From positions 1 to 23,434 of the IMG/VR virus record IMGVR_UViG_3300008448_000667: a stretch of DNA of 23,434 bases; one strand, 5' to 3'. The notes under the pieces were generated by a model that saw nothing but the letters and a program-made list of their open reading frames with translations, had not been told where the DNA came from and searched no databases. The translations under genes and the position numbers were made by a program. This document shows positions 1-7,822 of this stretch, one piece after another; position 1 is the stretch's first letter, and each line of letters starts with the position of its first letter. Origin of the DNA: a virus.

Positions 1-1
1 G

Positions 2-793
2 CAAAATTTAAAAACAATTGCACATGCTGCAACTGAATTATTAAAAATGGATTGTGATAAGGTTGATGATTTATTATCTGATGGTCACGGATGGGCCTTA
101 GACCATATTGCAACGTCAGCTGATGATGTTGAAGAAGTGTACCATTTTGTTGAAGGTAGATTAAGTGATTGGCATTTTGATTCTGAGGAAGAAATGGATT
201 ATTCTAAATGGTCAGAACCAATGAAGTTGGTTCAACCAGTAACTGTATCTAAAGATTTAGGTTATCATTTAAATAACAATATTGCTTTAGGTGAATCAAT
301 ATTTAGATATGGTTCAGAAAAATTCAAAACTTTATTAAAAGAAGTTAAACAATTACAACAAAAAGGGTTAATTAAACTTAATGAAAATGACCAATTTATT
401 GTTGAAGATTATGATAATGGTTTTGTTGTTGTTAATGAAAATAGAGTTAAATTAAACACTATATTTGAAGAAGTTGAAACTGAAACAATAAATGAAGCAG
501 AATTTCAAGGTAAGAAAGTTGAGTTAGGAAAACCTAAACGTGGTGGTTCTAAAAAATTCTATGTTTACGTAAGAAACCCTAAGACTGGTAAAGTTAAAAA
601 AGTTTCTTTTGGCGCTAAAGCTGGTGGTGGTAATTTGGCTGTTAAGTTAAAAGACCCTAAGGCTAGAAAAGCATTTTCTGACAGACATAACTGTAAATCT
701 AAAAATGATAAAACAAAACCAGGATACTGGGCTTGTCGTTTACCAAGATACGCTAAACTATTAGGATTATCTGGTGGTGGTACTTGGTGGTAA
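2..793 (+). CDS. Virion-associated protein with C-terminal FYVYV/RHNC domain, 5' partial
   Basis: The frame is open to the left edge, so the ATG at 47 is probably internal and the gene is partial. Numbered from that ATG, the N-terminal ~110 residues are acidic and helical. Three [L/I/V]NE motifs follow (LNE 111-113, VNE 129-131, INE 148-150). The C-terminal domain (residues ~150-248) starts EAEFQGKKVELGKP, continues FYVYVRNPKTGKVKKVSFG, and has a conserved DPKARKAF..RHNC...KTKPGYW.C core. I recognise this domain from uncharacterised proteins of large marine and T4-like phages, where it sits near head genes. Its function is unknown. The INE motif lies exactly at the domain boundary, which fits release by the prohead protease (inference). 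It heads a run of six genes that ends at the terminator at 5378. Confidence 0.7.
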   Translation, partial: QNLKTIAHAATELLKMDCDKVDDLLSDGHGWALDHIATSADDVEEVYHFVEGRLSDWHFDSEEEMDYSKWSEPMKLVQPVTVSKDLGYHLNNNIALGESIFRYGSEKFKTLLKEVKQLQQKGLIKLNENDQFIVEDYDNGFVVVNENRVKLNTIFEEVETETINEAEFQGKKVELGKPKRGGSKKFYVYVRNPKTGKVKKVSFGAKAGGGNLAVKLKDPKARKAFSDRHNCKSKNDKTKPGYWACRLPRYAKLLGLSGGGTWW

Positions 794-807
794 TAAAAAT
801 ATAAACT

Positions 808-1260
808 ATGGGAAGAATAGAAAAAAACAAAAGATTATTAATCGAAAGAAAGAATAAACAAGTTCTTGGCAAACCAGAAATGGATTGTCCAGAAGCAACT
901 CAAGATTTAAAGTTAAACACTAAAAATAGAGATGCTGCAATAAAAGAAAACCATATTCAATATGGTCCATTAAATGTTGATAAGCCAGCAGATTTCTGGG
1001 AAGATATAGCTGACCATTGGAAGACTAGCGTTGAAGCTGCTAAGGCCTCAAAATGCGGTAATTGTGTTGCATTTGATATTTCATCTAGAATGGATGATTG
1101 TATGCCAGGTCCAGTATCTGATGATGATGGTAGATTAGGGTATTGTTGGATGCATCACTTTAAGTGTCACTCAGCTAGAACATGTAGAACATGGGCTAAG
1201 GGTGGACCAATAGAAGAAGACTCAGTGTCATATAAATGGCAAGAAAAAAACGAAAAATAA
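808..1260 (+). CDS. Conserved Cys-rich phage protein, probable metal or Fe-S binder
   Basis: This 150-residue protein has a basic N-terminus, a conserved central part (MDCPEATQDLKLN, then YGPLNVDKPADFW) and a Cys/His-rich C-terminal half. The cysteines are C83-x2-C86, C98, C113, C120 and C126, with H116, H117 and H121 among them (CWMHHFKCHSARTC). The CxxC...C...GYCW spacing loosely recalls high-potential iron-sulfur proteins, but the family signature is not met exactly, so that link is weak. Similar proteins occur in large phages beside other virion-associated small-domain proteins; no function is known to me. It starts 14 bases after the previous stop and ends one base before the next ATG, so it is co-transcribed with both. 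Confidence 0.7.
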   Translation: MGRIEKNKRLLIERKNKQVLGKPEMDCPEATQDLKLNTKNRDAAIKENHIQYGPLNVDKPADFWEDIADHWKTSVEAAKASKCGNCVAFDISSRMDDCMPGPVSDDDGRLGYCWMHHFKCHSARTCRTWAKGGPIEEDSVSYKWQEKNEK

Positions 1261-1261
1261 T

Positions 1262-3013
1262 ATGAAACCATATAAAGAATCAAAAAACGGAAATATCATT
1301 AGGAGAACATTTTCACACGATGTGTCAGAAAGCGAATTGGTTTGGCACAGAGACCGTGAAGACAGAATTGTTTTGCCTTTAAATGAAAACGATTGGATGG
1401 TTCAATTTGATAACGAGTTACCAACTAAACTTATGGTTGGTGAGGAATACTTTATCTCTAAGAATGTTTATCATAGAGTTATTAAGGGTAATGGTGATTT
1501 AATGGTTGAAATTATTGAAACCAATTTTGATGATGACGCATATGAAATATATGAAATTATTGAAGAGGGTAAAAAGAAAAAAAAGAAAAAGAAAAAAGAC
1601 GCATGTTACCACAAAGTAAGGTCTAGATATGATGTATGGCCTAGTGCCTATGCTTCTGGTGCTCTTGTTAAGTGTCGTAAGGTTGGTGCAGCTAATTGGG
1701 GAAATAGTTCAAATGAAAGTGAGGAACCAATAGAAGAAAAATGGTCTGAAGATTATAAAAAAAGTATCGATTGTAGCAACCCTAAAGGGTTCAGTCAAAA
1801 AGCTCATTGTGATGCTAGAAAGAAAAGACAAAGAGGTGAAGAAACTAAATCTAAACCAATAAATGAAAACGTATCAGAAATTAGTCGTATTGTAAATCAA
1901 TATATGAAAGATACTGAATACGATATTCAAAATAGTTTAGGTAACTGTTCATTCTTTACTAGAGATATGATTAATTGGGCAAAGAATAATGGTATAAAAG
2001 CAGATTATGTTTATATGCCAATGAGTGAGGAATACAGAAAAGAAAACAATATTTCTGATAGTGAATGGGAAGACCATATAGTACCAATGATTAATGGTGT
2101 TATTATTGATTTTGCTTACACACCACAAGGTGTTTCTAAGAATGTTAGAACTAAAAATACAATACCACCAAGAGTGTTTAAATATAGTGATAATTTATTT
2201 AAACCAAATGGTATATATGGAAAATTTGGGTATACAAAACCAGAAATTAATACAGAATATGGAAACCCAAAAGATGTAAATTCTTTTGATGTTGTTGAAC
2301 CTAATAAGAAAAAAGAAGATTTAGGTGAATTATCTATTTATGAAGCTAAAAAAACTGATTTCTCAAAAGAAAAAAGTAAGGGTCTTCATGGATGGTTTGA
2401 GAGACAAGGTGGTAAGGGTAAATCAAAAGGATGGGTTGATTGCAACACATGTAGAAAAGACCCTAAGACTGGTAGAAAAAAATGTAAAACATGTGGAAGA
2501 AAAGATGGTGAGGAAAGAGCTAAATATCCAGCTTGTAGACCTACACCTTCAGCATGTGGTACAAGAGGTAAGGGTAAGAAGTGGGGTAAAAAAACTTCAA
2601 ATGAAAATTTGAACATGTCAGAAAATTTTAGTATCTTTGACAAAAATTATCTAAAAATGAAATTAAACGAAACATTTAATTATGAGGAACCTATGGTATT
2701 ACCAGCAGAACCTGTAACAAAACCAAAAGAATCTCCAATGGTTCAACCGTCTAGACGTAATAAGCCTTTCTTACCAGAAAGAGAATCACAACCAGACCCA
2801 AAAGCTGTTAATGAAAATAAAAACGTAAAAAAAATAACTATTGATATACCTAACGAACAAATATTGAAAAGGGTTTTATCAACACCGACTTTAAATAGAC
2901 TGGTTAGAACGCCATTAAAAGTTGGTATTAACGTTGAAATGGTTAACCACAAACAATTTAGTGACATTATGAGAATGTATCCGCTTTTAGGTATAGAAAT
3001 AAACGAAATATAA
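1262..3013 (+). CDS. Multidomain virion-associated protein: cupin-like, Cys/Lys-rich modules, C-H-D peptidase-like domain
   Basis: This 583-residue protein looks like a string of separate modules. Residues ~25-87 resemble a cupin-like beta domain (HRDREDRIVLPL...VYHRVI). A run of nine lysines follows (104-112), then DACYHKVRSRYDVWPSAYASGALVKCRK (113-141), then an IDCSNPKGFSQKAHC module (169-183). Residues ~205-330 form a possible papain/transglutaminase-like fold with C229 (GNCSFF), H272 (EDHIVPMI) and D283 (VIIDFAY) in the correct order for a catalytic triad. Residues ~373-445 hold a Cys-rich GLHGWFERQGGKGKSKGW...CNTC...CKTCGR...YPACRPTPSACGT module. The last ~100 residues are Pro-rich, then a compact alpha/beta segment. 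INE (200-202), LNE (468-470) and VNE (516-518) fall between modules and may be prohead-protease sites. The modules recur in large-phage proteins; the roles are inferred. Confidence 0.65.
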   Translation: MKPYKESKNGNIIRRTFSHDVSESELVWHRDREDRIVLPLNENDWMVQFDNELPTKLMVGEEYFISKNVYHRVIKGNGDLMVEIIETNFDDDAYEIYEIIEEGKKKKKKKKKDACYHKVRSRYDVWPSAYASGALVKCRKVGAANWGNSSNESEEPIEEKWSEDYKKSIDCSNPKGFSQKAHCDARKKRQRGEETKSKPINENVSEISRIVNQYMKDTEYDIQNSLGNCSFFTRDMINWAKNNGIKADYVYMPMSEEYRKENNISDSEWEDHIVPMINGVIIDFAYTPQGVSKNVRTKNTIPPRVFKYSDNLFKPNGIYGKFGYTKPEINTEYGNPKDVNSFDVVEPNKKKEDLGELSIYEAKKTDFSKEKSKGLHGWFERQGGKGKSKGWVDCNTCRKDPKTGRKKCKTCGRKDGEERAKYPACRPTPSACGTRGKGKKWGKKTSNENLNMSENFSIFDKNYLKMKLNETFNYEEPMVLPAEPVTKPKESPMVQPSRRNKPFLPERESQPDPKAVNENKNVKKITIDIPNEQILKRVLSTPTLNRLVRTPLKVGINVEMVNHKQFSDIMRMYPLLGIEINEI

Positions 3014-3014
3014 T

Positions 3015-3428
3015 ATGGAAGATTTATATTTAATATATATTAACTATGTTGGTAAGGATTATAAGGGTGATTACCTTTATGAGTTTATTTTTTCTGATAC
3101 AACAGAAGATATTGATGGTGAAGAATGGGATACATACCCAGCTTCTGGTAGACCAGAGCCGCCACATGAATCTTTTATAAAAAAAGTTGGTAGACTTGAA
3201 TCTGAACTAAAATTGGATGTAATACAGAATAGCGATACATTTGCTGTTTGGGATGCGATTGATGGTGTTATAGCCATGGCATGGGAAAACATCAATGATT
3301 ATGAAACATATCCTGAAAAAAGAATTTGTTTTAAATTTGGTGAGGCTTTGACTGATGTTGAAGATAAGCTTTATGAAAAAGACCTAATATTGAATTATAA
3401 TATGAGTAAACATGAACACAAAAAATAA
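3015..3428 (+). CDS. Conserved hypothetical phage protein (137 aa)
   Basis: This acidic soluble protein has no signal peptide or membrane segment. It begins MEDLYLIYINYVGKDYKG and contains DIDGEEWDTYPASG, then WDAIDGVIAMAWEN, suggesting a compact alpha/beta domain. I recognise the sequence type as conserved in phages of Bacteroidota, but I know no function. It starts one base after the preceding stop. Its last 17 bases overlap the next gene (ATG at 3412), so the two are translationally linked. Unlike its neighbours, it has no evident [L/I/V]NE site between domains, so it may not be processed, or may act in expression or assembly rather than inside the head. Confidence 0.6.
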   Translation: MEDLYLIYINYVGKDYKGDYLYEFIFSDTTEDIDGEEWDTYPASGRPEPPHESFIKKVGRLESELKLDVIQNSDTFAVWDAIDGVIAMAWENINDYETYPEKRICFKFGEALTDVEDKLYEKDLILNYNMSKHEHKK

Positions 3429-4113
3429 ACAAAAAATTAACGAGAAAGAAGAAATGCCTACTGTTCTTGTACCAAAAAATGAGTTACCTCAAATGATACA
3501 GAAACTTAAGGGGCAAAAAGTTAATATATTACCAGTTAATGAAATGGATGGTGTTATTGAACCGCAAGATAGAGCTACAATTAAATATCTTTCAAATGTT
3601 AAACATCATGAAACTGGTCAAATAGCACAACCATTTAATATTGCTGATAAAAAATATCAAATGGTAAGAGGTATTACACCAGAAAAAAATATTGTTTTGG
3701 GTGTTTATTGTTTTGACGATATGGATGATAATGGTAATAATATTATTTATCATGTTGATGAATTTGAAACCAAAGTTGCGAAGCCTATGCTTGAAATGGA
3801 AAAATTAACCACTGAAAGCGAAGATAAAACATCACAAGCTTCAGAATCTGAGAGTCTTAATTTGGGTGAATATAAGCATTTTATTGTAAATGAAAAAACT
3901 GGTAAATTTAAAAAATTTAAAACAATACCAGAATTGGCTGCTACTATTATGCTTGAAGATGAAAAATACATGGGGTTATATGAATTTAAAAAATTCTTTG
4001 AGTACAGAGTATTTGGTGTTCCTAAGAAAAAAACAACCAAGACTGAGGTTCAACAACAAACAGTAATAGAAAATAGAGTAGTAAAAACAATTAAGAAAAA
4101 AGACATAAAATAA
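3412..4113 (+). CDS. Hypothetical protein, probable head-internal substrate (233 aa)
   Basis: The protein starts with a short basic segment ending in a protease-like site (MNTKNKQKINE). Further VNE motifs occur at about residues 43-45 and 160-162 (PVNEMDG, FIVNEKTGKFKKF). The middle is Ser/Glu-rich and the C-terminus is Lys-rich (KKKTTKTEV...KTIKKKDIK). I do not recognise a domain. Position in the series upstream of the terminase and the repeated [I/V]NE motifs suggest an internal or processed head protein (inference). The start at 3412 lies inside the previous gene; a second ATG at 3454 (MPTVLVPKN) would avoid the overlap and remains possible, although it would drop the KINE segment. Confidence 0.55.
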   Translation: MNTKNKQKINEKEEMPTVLVPKNELPQMIQKLKGQKVNILPVNEMDGVIEPQDRATIKYLSNVKHHETGQIAQPFNIADKKYQMVRGITPEKNIVLGVYCFDDMDDNGNNIIYHVDEFETKVAKPMLEMEKLTTESEDKTSQASESESLNLGEYKHFIVNEKTGKFKKFKTIPELAATIMLEDEKYMGLYEFKKFFEYRVFGVPKKKTTKTEVQQQTVIENRVVKTIKKKDIK

Positions 4114-4114
4114 C

Positions 4115-5374
4115 ATGAGCAATTATAGAAAAATAGCTGAAAAAGCATTGTTAAAATCTTTAAACAAAACCAAATTAAATGAAGGTGTTGTTTATGGTGA
4201 AAATATATCAGAAAGAATGCATCCGCAGTTAGAAAAAGAATTGGCTGAAAGAAAACATTCATTGGGTATTCACCCAGCAATACCTGAGGGTGATGAAAAC
4301 AACTTTGAGCAAAAGATAATGGGTAAACGCTTTAGTGAAGTTGTTAACCGTTATAAGAGGGCTTTTGATGTTGATGAGATAGACACTTCAACCTTAATGA
4401 TGGAAATGATGCCAATGGTTCATGAAACTATGGCTCTAGAATCTAAACATAAAAAATCCTTAGAAGAATTGGCTGAAAAAATGATTCGTGAAGAATATGA
4501 TATGCCAGAAGATGTTGTTGAAATAAAAGCTTCTTTATCACCTAATATTGTTTTAGAAGGAACTAAAAAGAACCCAACACCTAAGTCTAGTGATTATCAA
4601 TTTGAAAATCATGATGATATGGTTAATGCAAAAGAAGAAGTTTATAAAAGACGTTTTTTAAATGCTATGATTCAAGGTGCTGCAAAGAAAACAAATCATA
4701 TGTTTCATATGGTTGATGATGAATTGACTGATATGGACCCTCGTTTATTAAATAGATATTCTAAGGTTATGTCAGCGGCTGATTACATGTATTATGTAAT
4801 ACCTAAAATGGATAACGGTACTAGTGGTGGTGTGGTTAAAGTTACATTTCCAACAGCTGAAAATCCTAAGGCTGTTATTGAAGCTGAAGCTATGATATTC
4901 CCAGTTCTTATTCATGAATTGGTTAAGGGTGTTATGGAGTTATTATCAGCACATGGTTTACCTAAGGATAAAAAATTAGGTGATTATGTTATAGATAAAG
5001 CAGACTTTTTAGCAGCAGAACCATGGGATATGAGAATGGGACCAGCATTATGGGATAGATTTACAGATTGTATTGATGCTGATGATTTTCATTTAAAACA
5101 TCAGTTATATATGGAATTAGCTTCAAAGCCTGTAAATGAATTTAATGGTTGTATGAGAGAAATCATGGCTGGTACCAACAAGGGTAAAAAAATAGTAAAA
5201 GAAATCATGGGTACTATTAAAAGAGAACTTCAGGAAGAAGAATTTAATAATGCTATGAATGAATTAAACACATACGAAGAAAAAGAATATTATACATTAG
5301 ATGAAATTATGTTCGGTAATGATATTGAACTTGATGAAGATGATGATGTATTTGAAAGTGATGATTTATTTTAA
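4115..5374 (+). CDS. Conserved phage structural-type protein upstream of terminase (419 aa)
   Basis: The first 23 residues form a basic amphipathic helix ending in a possible cut site (residues 1-20 Lys-rich, LNE 21-23), reminiscent of a capsid-targeting sequence. The body is largely helical, with Met-rich stretches (TSTLMMEMMPMVHETM) and a conserved-looking core AEAMIFPVLIHELVKGVMELLSAHGLP (residues 257-283). HELVK is not an HExxH zinc-protease motif. A second site, VNE, is at 340-342, and the C-terminus is strongly acidic (ELDEDDDVFESDDLF). I recall similar proteins next to terminase genes of large T4-like phages, without assigned function. It is the last gene before the terminator at 5378, and so ends the first operon of the window. 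Confidence 0.6.
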   Translation: MSNYRKIAEKALLKSLNKTKLNEGVVYGENISERMHPQLEKELAERKHSLGIHPAIPEGDENNFEQKIMGKRFSEVVNRYKRAFDVDEIDTSTLMMEMMPMVHETMALESKHKKSLEELAEKMIREEYDMPEDVVEIKASLSPNIVLEGTKKNPTPKSSDYQFENHDDMVNAKEEVYKRRFLNAMIQGAAKKTNHMFHMVDDELTDMDPRLLNRYSKVMSAADYMYYVIPKMDNGTSGGVVKVTFPTAENPKAVIEAEAMIFPVLIHELVKGVMELLSAHGLPKDKKLGDYVIDKADFLAAEPWDMRMGPALWDRFTDCIDADDFHLKHQLYMELASKPVNEFNGCMREIMAGTNKGKKIVKEIMGTIKRELQEEEFNNAMNELNTYEEKEYYTLDEIMFGNDIELDEDDDVFESDDLF

Positions 5375-5377
5375 TTA

Positions 5378-5404
5378 AAGGGGCTGTTAAGCCCCTTATT
5401 TATT
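5378..5404 (+). terminator. Rho-independent terminator
   Basis: A perfect 7-bp stem (AAGGGGC 5378-5384 with GCCCCTT 5391-5397) closes a six-base loop and is followed by a U-rich tail. It begins four bases after the stop codon at 5374. G+C in the stem is conspicuous in this AT-rich region. It separates the upstream operon from the terminase transcript. Confidence 0.85.
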
Positions 5405-5434
5405 TTAAAAAATTTATTTTATCTGAAATTAGTA

Positions 5435-5442
5435 TATTTATA
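5435..5442 (+). promoter_or_regulatory. Candidate phage promoter motif (TATTTATA) before terminase
   Basis: TATTTATA lies in the 84-base gap between the terminator and the terminase ATG, 16 bases before the start codon. The same octamer (or TATTTATT) is found in the same orientation relative to transcription before seven other transcription units in this window. AT-richness makes chance matches common, so this is a candidate only. Confidence 0.45.
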
Positions 5443-5458
5443 ATAAAAAGAAATATAT

Positions 5459-7225
5459 ATGCTAACAGCACAAGAAATATTTAAAGAATATTCTAAATGT
5501 CTCATGAATCCAATTTATGCGATTGAGACTTATTTGGAAACATTCGACAAAACGCAAGAAGGGTTTGTTCCTTTTAAATTATTCCCAAGACAAAAAGAAA
5601 TTATTAACGCATATGAAAAAAATAGGTTTAACTTAGTTACTAAACCTAGACAGGCTGGGGTTTCTACCACTACCGCAGCATACATGGCAATAAAAGTTGG
5701 TTGGGCTGATGAAGATAACCCAGAAGCTGTTCTAATTATTGCAAACAAACAAGAATTGGCTTTTGAATTTTTGGCTAAAATTAAGGATTTTTTATCTCAG
5801 TTACCTAGATGGGTTTGGGGTCATGAGTATTATGGTAATCCTAAGAATGAAGGTAAAACAATATTCTTAACTGATTCTAAAAAAGAAATTAAATTACCAA
5901 ATGGTAGTCGTGTAAAGGCTGTTGCGACATCTAAGGATGCATTGCGTGGTTTTACACCTACTTTTCTTATTATGGATGAGGCAGCTTATATTGATAACGG
6001 TGCTGAGGTATTTGGTGCGGCACTTACTGCATTGGGTACGGGTGGTAGAGCAACTCTTATTTCTACACCTAATGGTATGGACCCATTATATTACAAAACT
6101 TATGACCAAGCAAGAACCAAGAAAAACAATTTCAATATTATTGAAATGAAATGGTATGAAGATTTACGTTATAATAAAGATTTAAGATGGTCAAAGGGTG
6201 ATGATGTTGAGAAAGAAATTTATTTTACTTTTGAATCTTATCAAAATAAAATAGCCGATGGATGGAAACCAACATCAAGTTGGTATGAAGAAATGTGTAT
6301 GGGTATGAACAATGATTCTCGTATGATTGCTCAAGAACTTGACGTTTCTTTCATTGGTTCTGGTGGTAATGTTATTACTGAAGAATACATTGAATTTCAC
6401 GAAAAAAACAATGTAATGGAACCAAAGATTACCATGGGGTTAGAAAATGAAATTTGGATATGGGAAGAACCTCAAGAAGGTCACCAATATATTATGGGTG
6501 TCGATGTATCTAGAGGTGACGGAGAAGATAGTTCTACAATTGTTGTGGTTGATTTTACCACTATGGAACAGGTTATGGAATATCAAGGTAAAATACAACC
6601 AGACTTATTAGCTCAAATTGTTGAGGAATATGGTGAGTTGTATGAGGCTTATACTGTAGTCGATGTTACTGGTGGTATGGGTGTATCAACAGTTCTTAAG
6701 TTATTAGAATTTAATTATAAACGTTTGCATTATGATGATGCAACTGGTAAAATATTATCTGTTAGACAAAGAGAGTTAAACACTCATTTAAAAAAAGATA
6801 AAATACCAGGTTTTCACGCTACAAATGTACGTGTACCAATGATTTCAAATTTAGAATATAAGATTAGAAGTAATGCTATTAAGATTCGTTCTAGTCGTTT
6901 AACTTCTGAAATGAAAACATTTATATATAAAAATGGTAGACCAGACCATATGGATGGTTATCATGATGATTTGCTTATGTCATTAGCCATGTGTTTGTGG
7001 GTAATGGAACATTCATTTAAAAAACTTGAAAGGCTTGAAAAGCAAAATAAAGCAATATTAAGTAGTTGGTTAACTGGGGCTAATGTCTCAAGTTCACCAA
7101 CAGTTAAAGAGAAGGACCAAGTTACTGGTAATGTTGTACAAAAAATAAACCCCACGCATACTGCTTATAGAAATATTCAAGACCCTAGAGGTCAGTATTC
7201 GTGGTTATTCGCTAAACCTAAATAA
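5459..7225 (+). CDS. terL: Terminase large subunit (T4 gp17-like)
   Basis: This is the DNA-packaging motor: an N-terminal ATPase that translocates DNA through the portal and a C-terminal RNase H-fold nuclease that cuts concatemers. The Walker A-like motif is TKPRQAGVSTT (residues 61-71), Walker B with the catalytic Glu is FLIMDEA (169-175, D173/E174), and the coupling motif is LISTPNG (200-206). In the nuclease the expected acidic residues are D349 (MGVDVSRGDGEDSS), D402 (VVDVTGG) and D503/D504 (YHDDLLMSLA). The length, 588 residues, is close to T4 gp17 (610). The ATG at 5459 follows an A-rich leader with no Shine-Dalgarno sequence. Two small paralogous genes follow and then the portal, so packaging genes are grouped. 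All key residues are present, so the protein should be active. Confidence 0.96.
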   Translation: MLTAQEIFKEYSKCLMNPIYAIETYLETFDKTQEGFVPFKLFPRQKEIINAYEKNRFNLVTKPRQAGVSTTTAAYMAIKVGWADEDNPEAVLIIANKQELAFEFLAKIKDFLSQLPRWVWGHEYYGNPKNEGKTIFLTDSKKEIKLPNGSRVKAVATSKDALRGFTPTFLIMDEAAYIDNGAEVFGAALTALGTGGRATLISTPNGMDPLYYKTYDQARTKKNNFNIIEMKWYEDLRYNKDLRWSKGDDVEKEIYFTFESYQNKIADGWKPTSSWYEEMCMGMNNDSRMIAQELDVSFIGSGGNVITEEYIEFHEKNNVMEPKITMGLENEIWIWEEPQEGHQYIMGVDVSRGDGEDSSTIVVVDFTTMEQVMEYQGKIQPDLLAQIVEEYGELYEAYTVVDVTGGMGVSTVLKLLEFNYKRLHYDDATGKILSVRQRELNTHLKKDKIPGFHATNVRVPMISNLEYKIRSNAIKIRSSRLTSEMKTFIYKNGRPDHMDGYHDDLLMSLAMCLWVMEHSFKKLERLEKQNKAILSSWLTGANVSSSPTVKEKDQVTGNVVQKINPTHTAYRNIQDPRGQYSWLFAKPK

Positions 7226-7227
7226 TC

Positions 7228-7491
7228 ATGGCAAGAAAAGACTCATGTGGTCAATTTAAAAAAAGTGTTAATTTTGACCTTTACAATTGGTGCCCAGGCC
7301 CAAAAGATTTTAACAAATCATTAAATGGTGGTAGACCAAATAATAAAACAAAAACAATATCAAATAATTTTTGTACAGCAACGGCTGGTTCTCAGGGTAT
7401 TGATTTTATTAGTACTTACGTTTATAATGTAGTAACAATAAATGGAGAACCTAGTAGAATAGCTTATGTTGAATGTAATTATATGGTTTAA
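7228..7491 (+). CDS. Small phage protein, paralogue 1 of a tandem pair (87 aa)
   Basis: The protein has no signal peptide or membrane helix. It shares with its neighbour (7511-7774) the pattern FDLYNWCP..., NNK near residue 40, then FCTATAGSQGIDF, a TYVYN segment and a C-terminal SRIAYVECNY. Roughly half the residues match over the full length, so the pair arose by tandem duplication. This copy has an extra Cys early (KDSCGQ) and in NWCP. I do not recognise the family. The position between terminase and portal is where T4 has the sheath and tube genes, but the proteins are far too small for either. A minor structural or head-completion role is possible but unproven. Confidence 0.6.
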   Translation: MARKDSCGQFKKSVNFDLYNWCPGPKDFNKSLNGGRPNNKTKTISNNFCTATAGSQGIDFISTYVYNVVTINGEPSRIAYVECNYMV

Positions 7492-7510
7492 AATTTTAAA
7501 ATAAAAAAAC

Positions 7511-7774
7511 ATGGCTAATAAAAATCAACGCGGTCCTTATTTTAGAAAAACTGGTGGGTTTGATGTGTATAAATGGTATCCATTACCTAACAATTATGAT
7601 AAATCACAAAACACTGGTAGACTAAATAATAAAAATCAAGCAAGCCCTTATTTTTGCACAGCATCGTCTGGCTCTCAAGGTATTGATTTTACTAATACTT
7701 ACATTTACAATAACATACTTATAAATAATGAAGCTAGCAGACTAGCTTATATTGAGTGTGATTATGTTTCTTAA
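7511..7774 (+). CDS. Small phage protein, paralogue 2 of a tandem pair (87 aa)
   Basis: This is the second copy of the pair described at 7228-7491. Conserved segments are FDVYKWYP, NNK, FCTASSGSQGIDF, NTYIYN and SRLAYIECDY. The Cys residues near the N-terminus of copy 1 are lost (KWYP instead of NWCP), while one Cys in FCTA and one in IEC remain in both. Predicted to be a small beta-rich protein of unknown function. It starts 20 bases after copy 1 and ends 48 bases before the portal ATG, so it is probably co-transcribed with the terminase. Confidence 0.6.
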   Translation: MANKNQRGPYFRKTGGFDVYKWYPLPNNYDKSQNTGRLNNKNQASPYFCTASSGSQGIDFTNTYIYNNILINNEASRLAYIECDYVS

Positions 7775-7822
7775 CTATTTAATTTTTAAGAAATTTTAGT
7801 ATAATAATAGAAAAAAGATATT

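Noticed and set aside
2094-2643. Open frames on both strands inside the 583-residue gene
   Set aside because: They overlap a coding frame with recognisable domains, and their products have no domain or consistent start region.
4924-4950. Possible zinc-protease motif in HELVKG of the 419-residue protein
   Set aside because: HExxH is not met (HELVK), and no nearby second His or Glu pattern fits a metallopeptidase.
5397-5404. TATTTATT in the U-rich tail of the terminator
   Set aside because: It overlaps the terminator tract; the better placed motif at 5435-5442 is closer to the terminase start.
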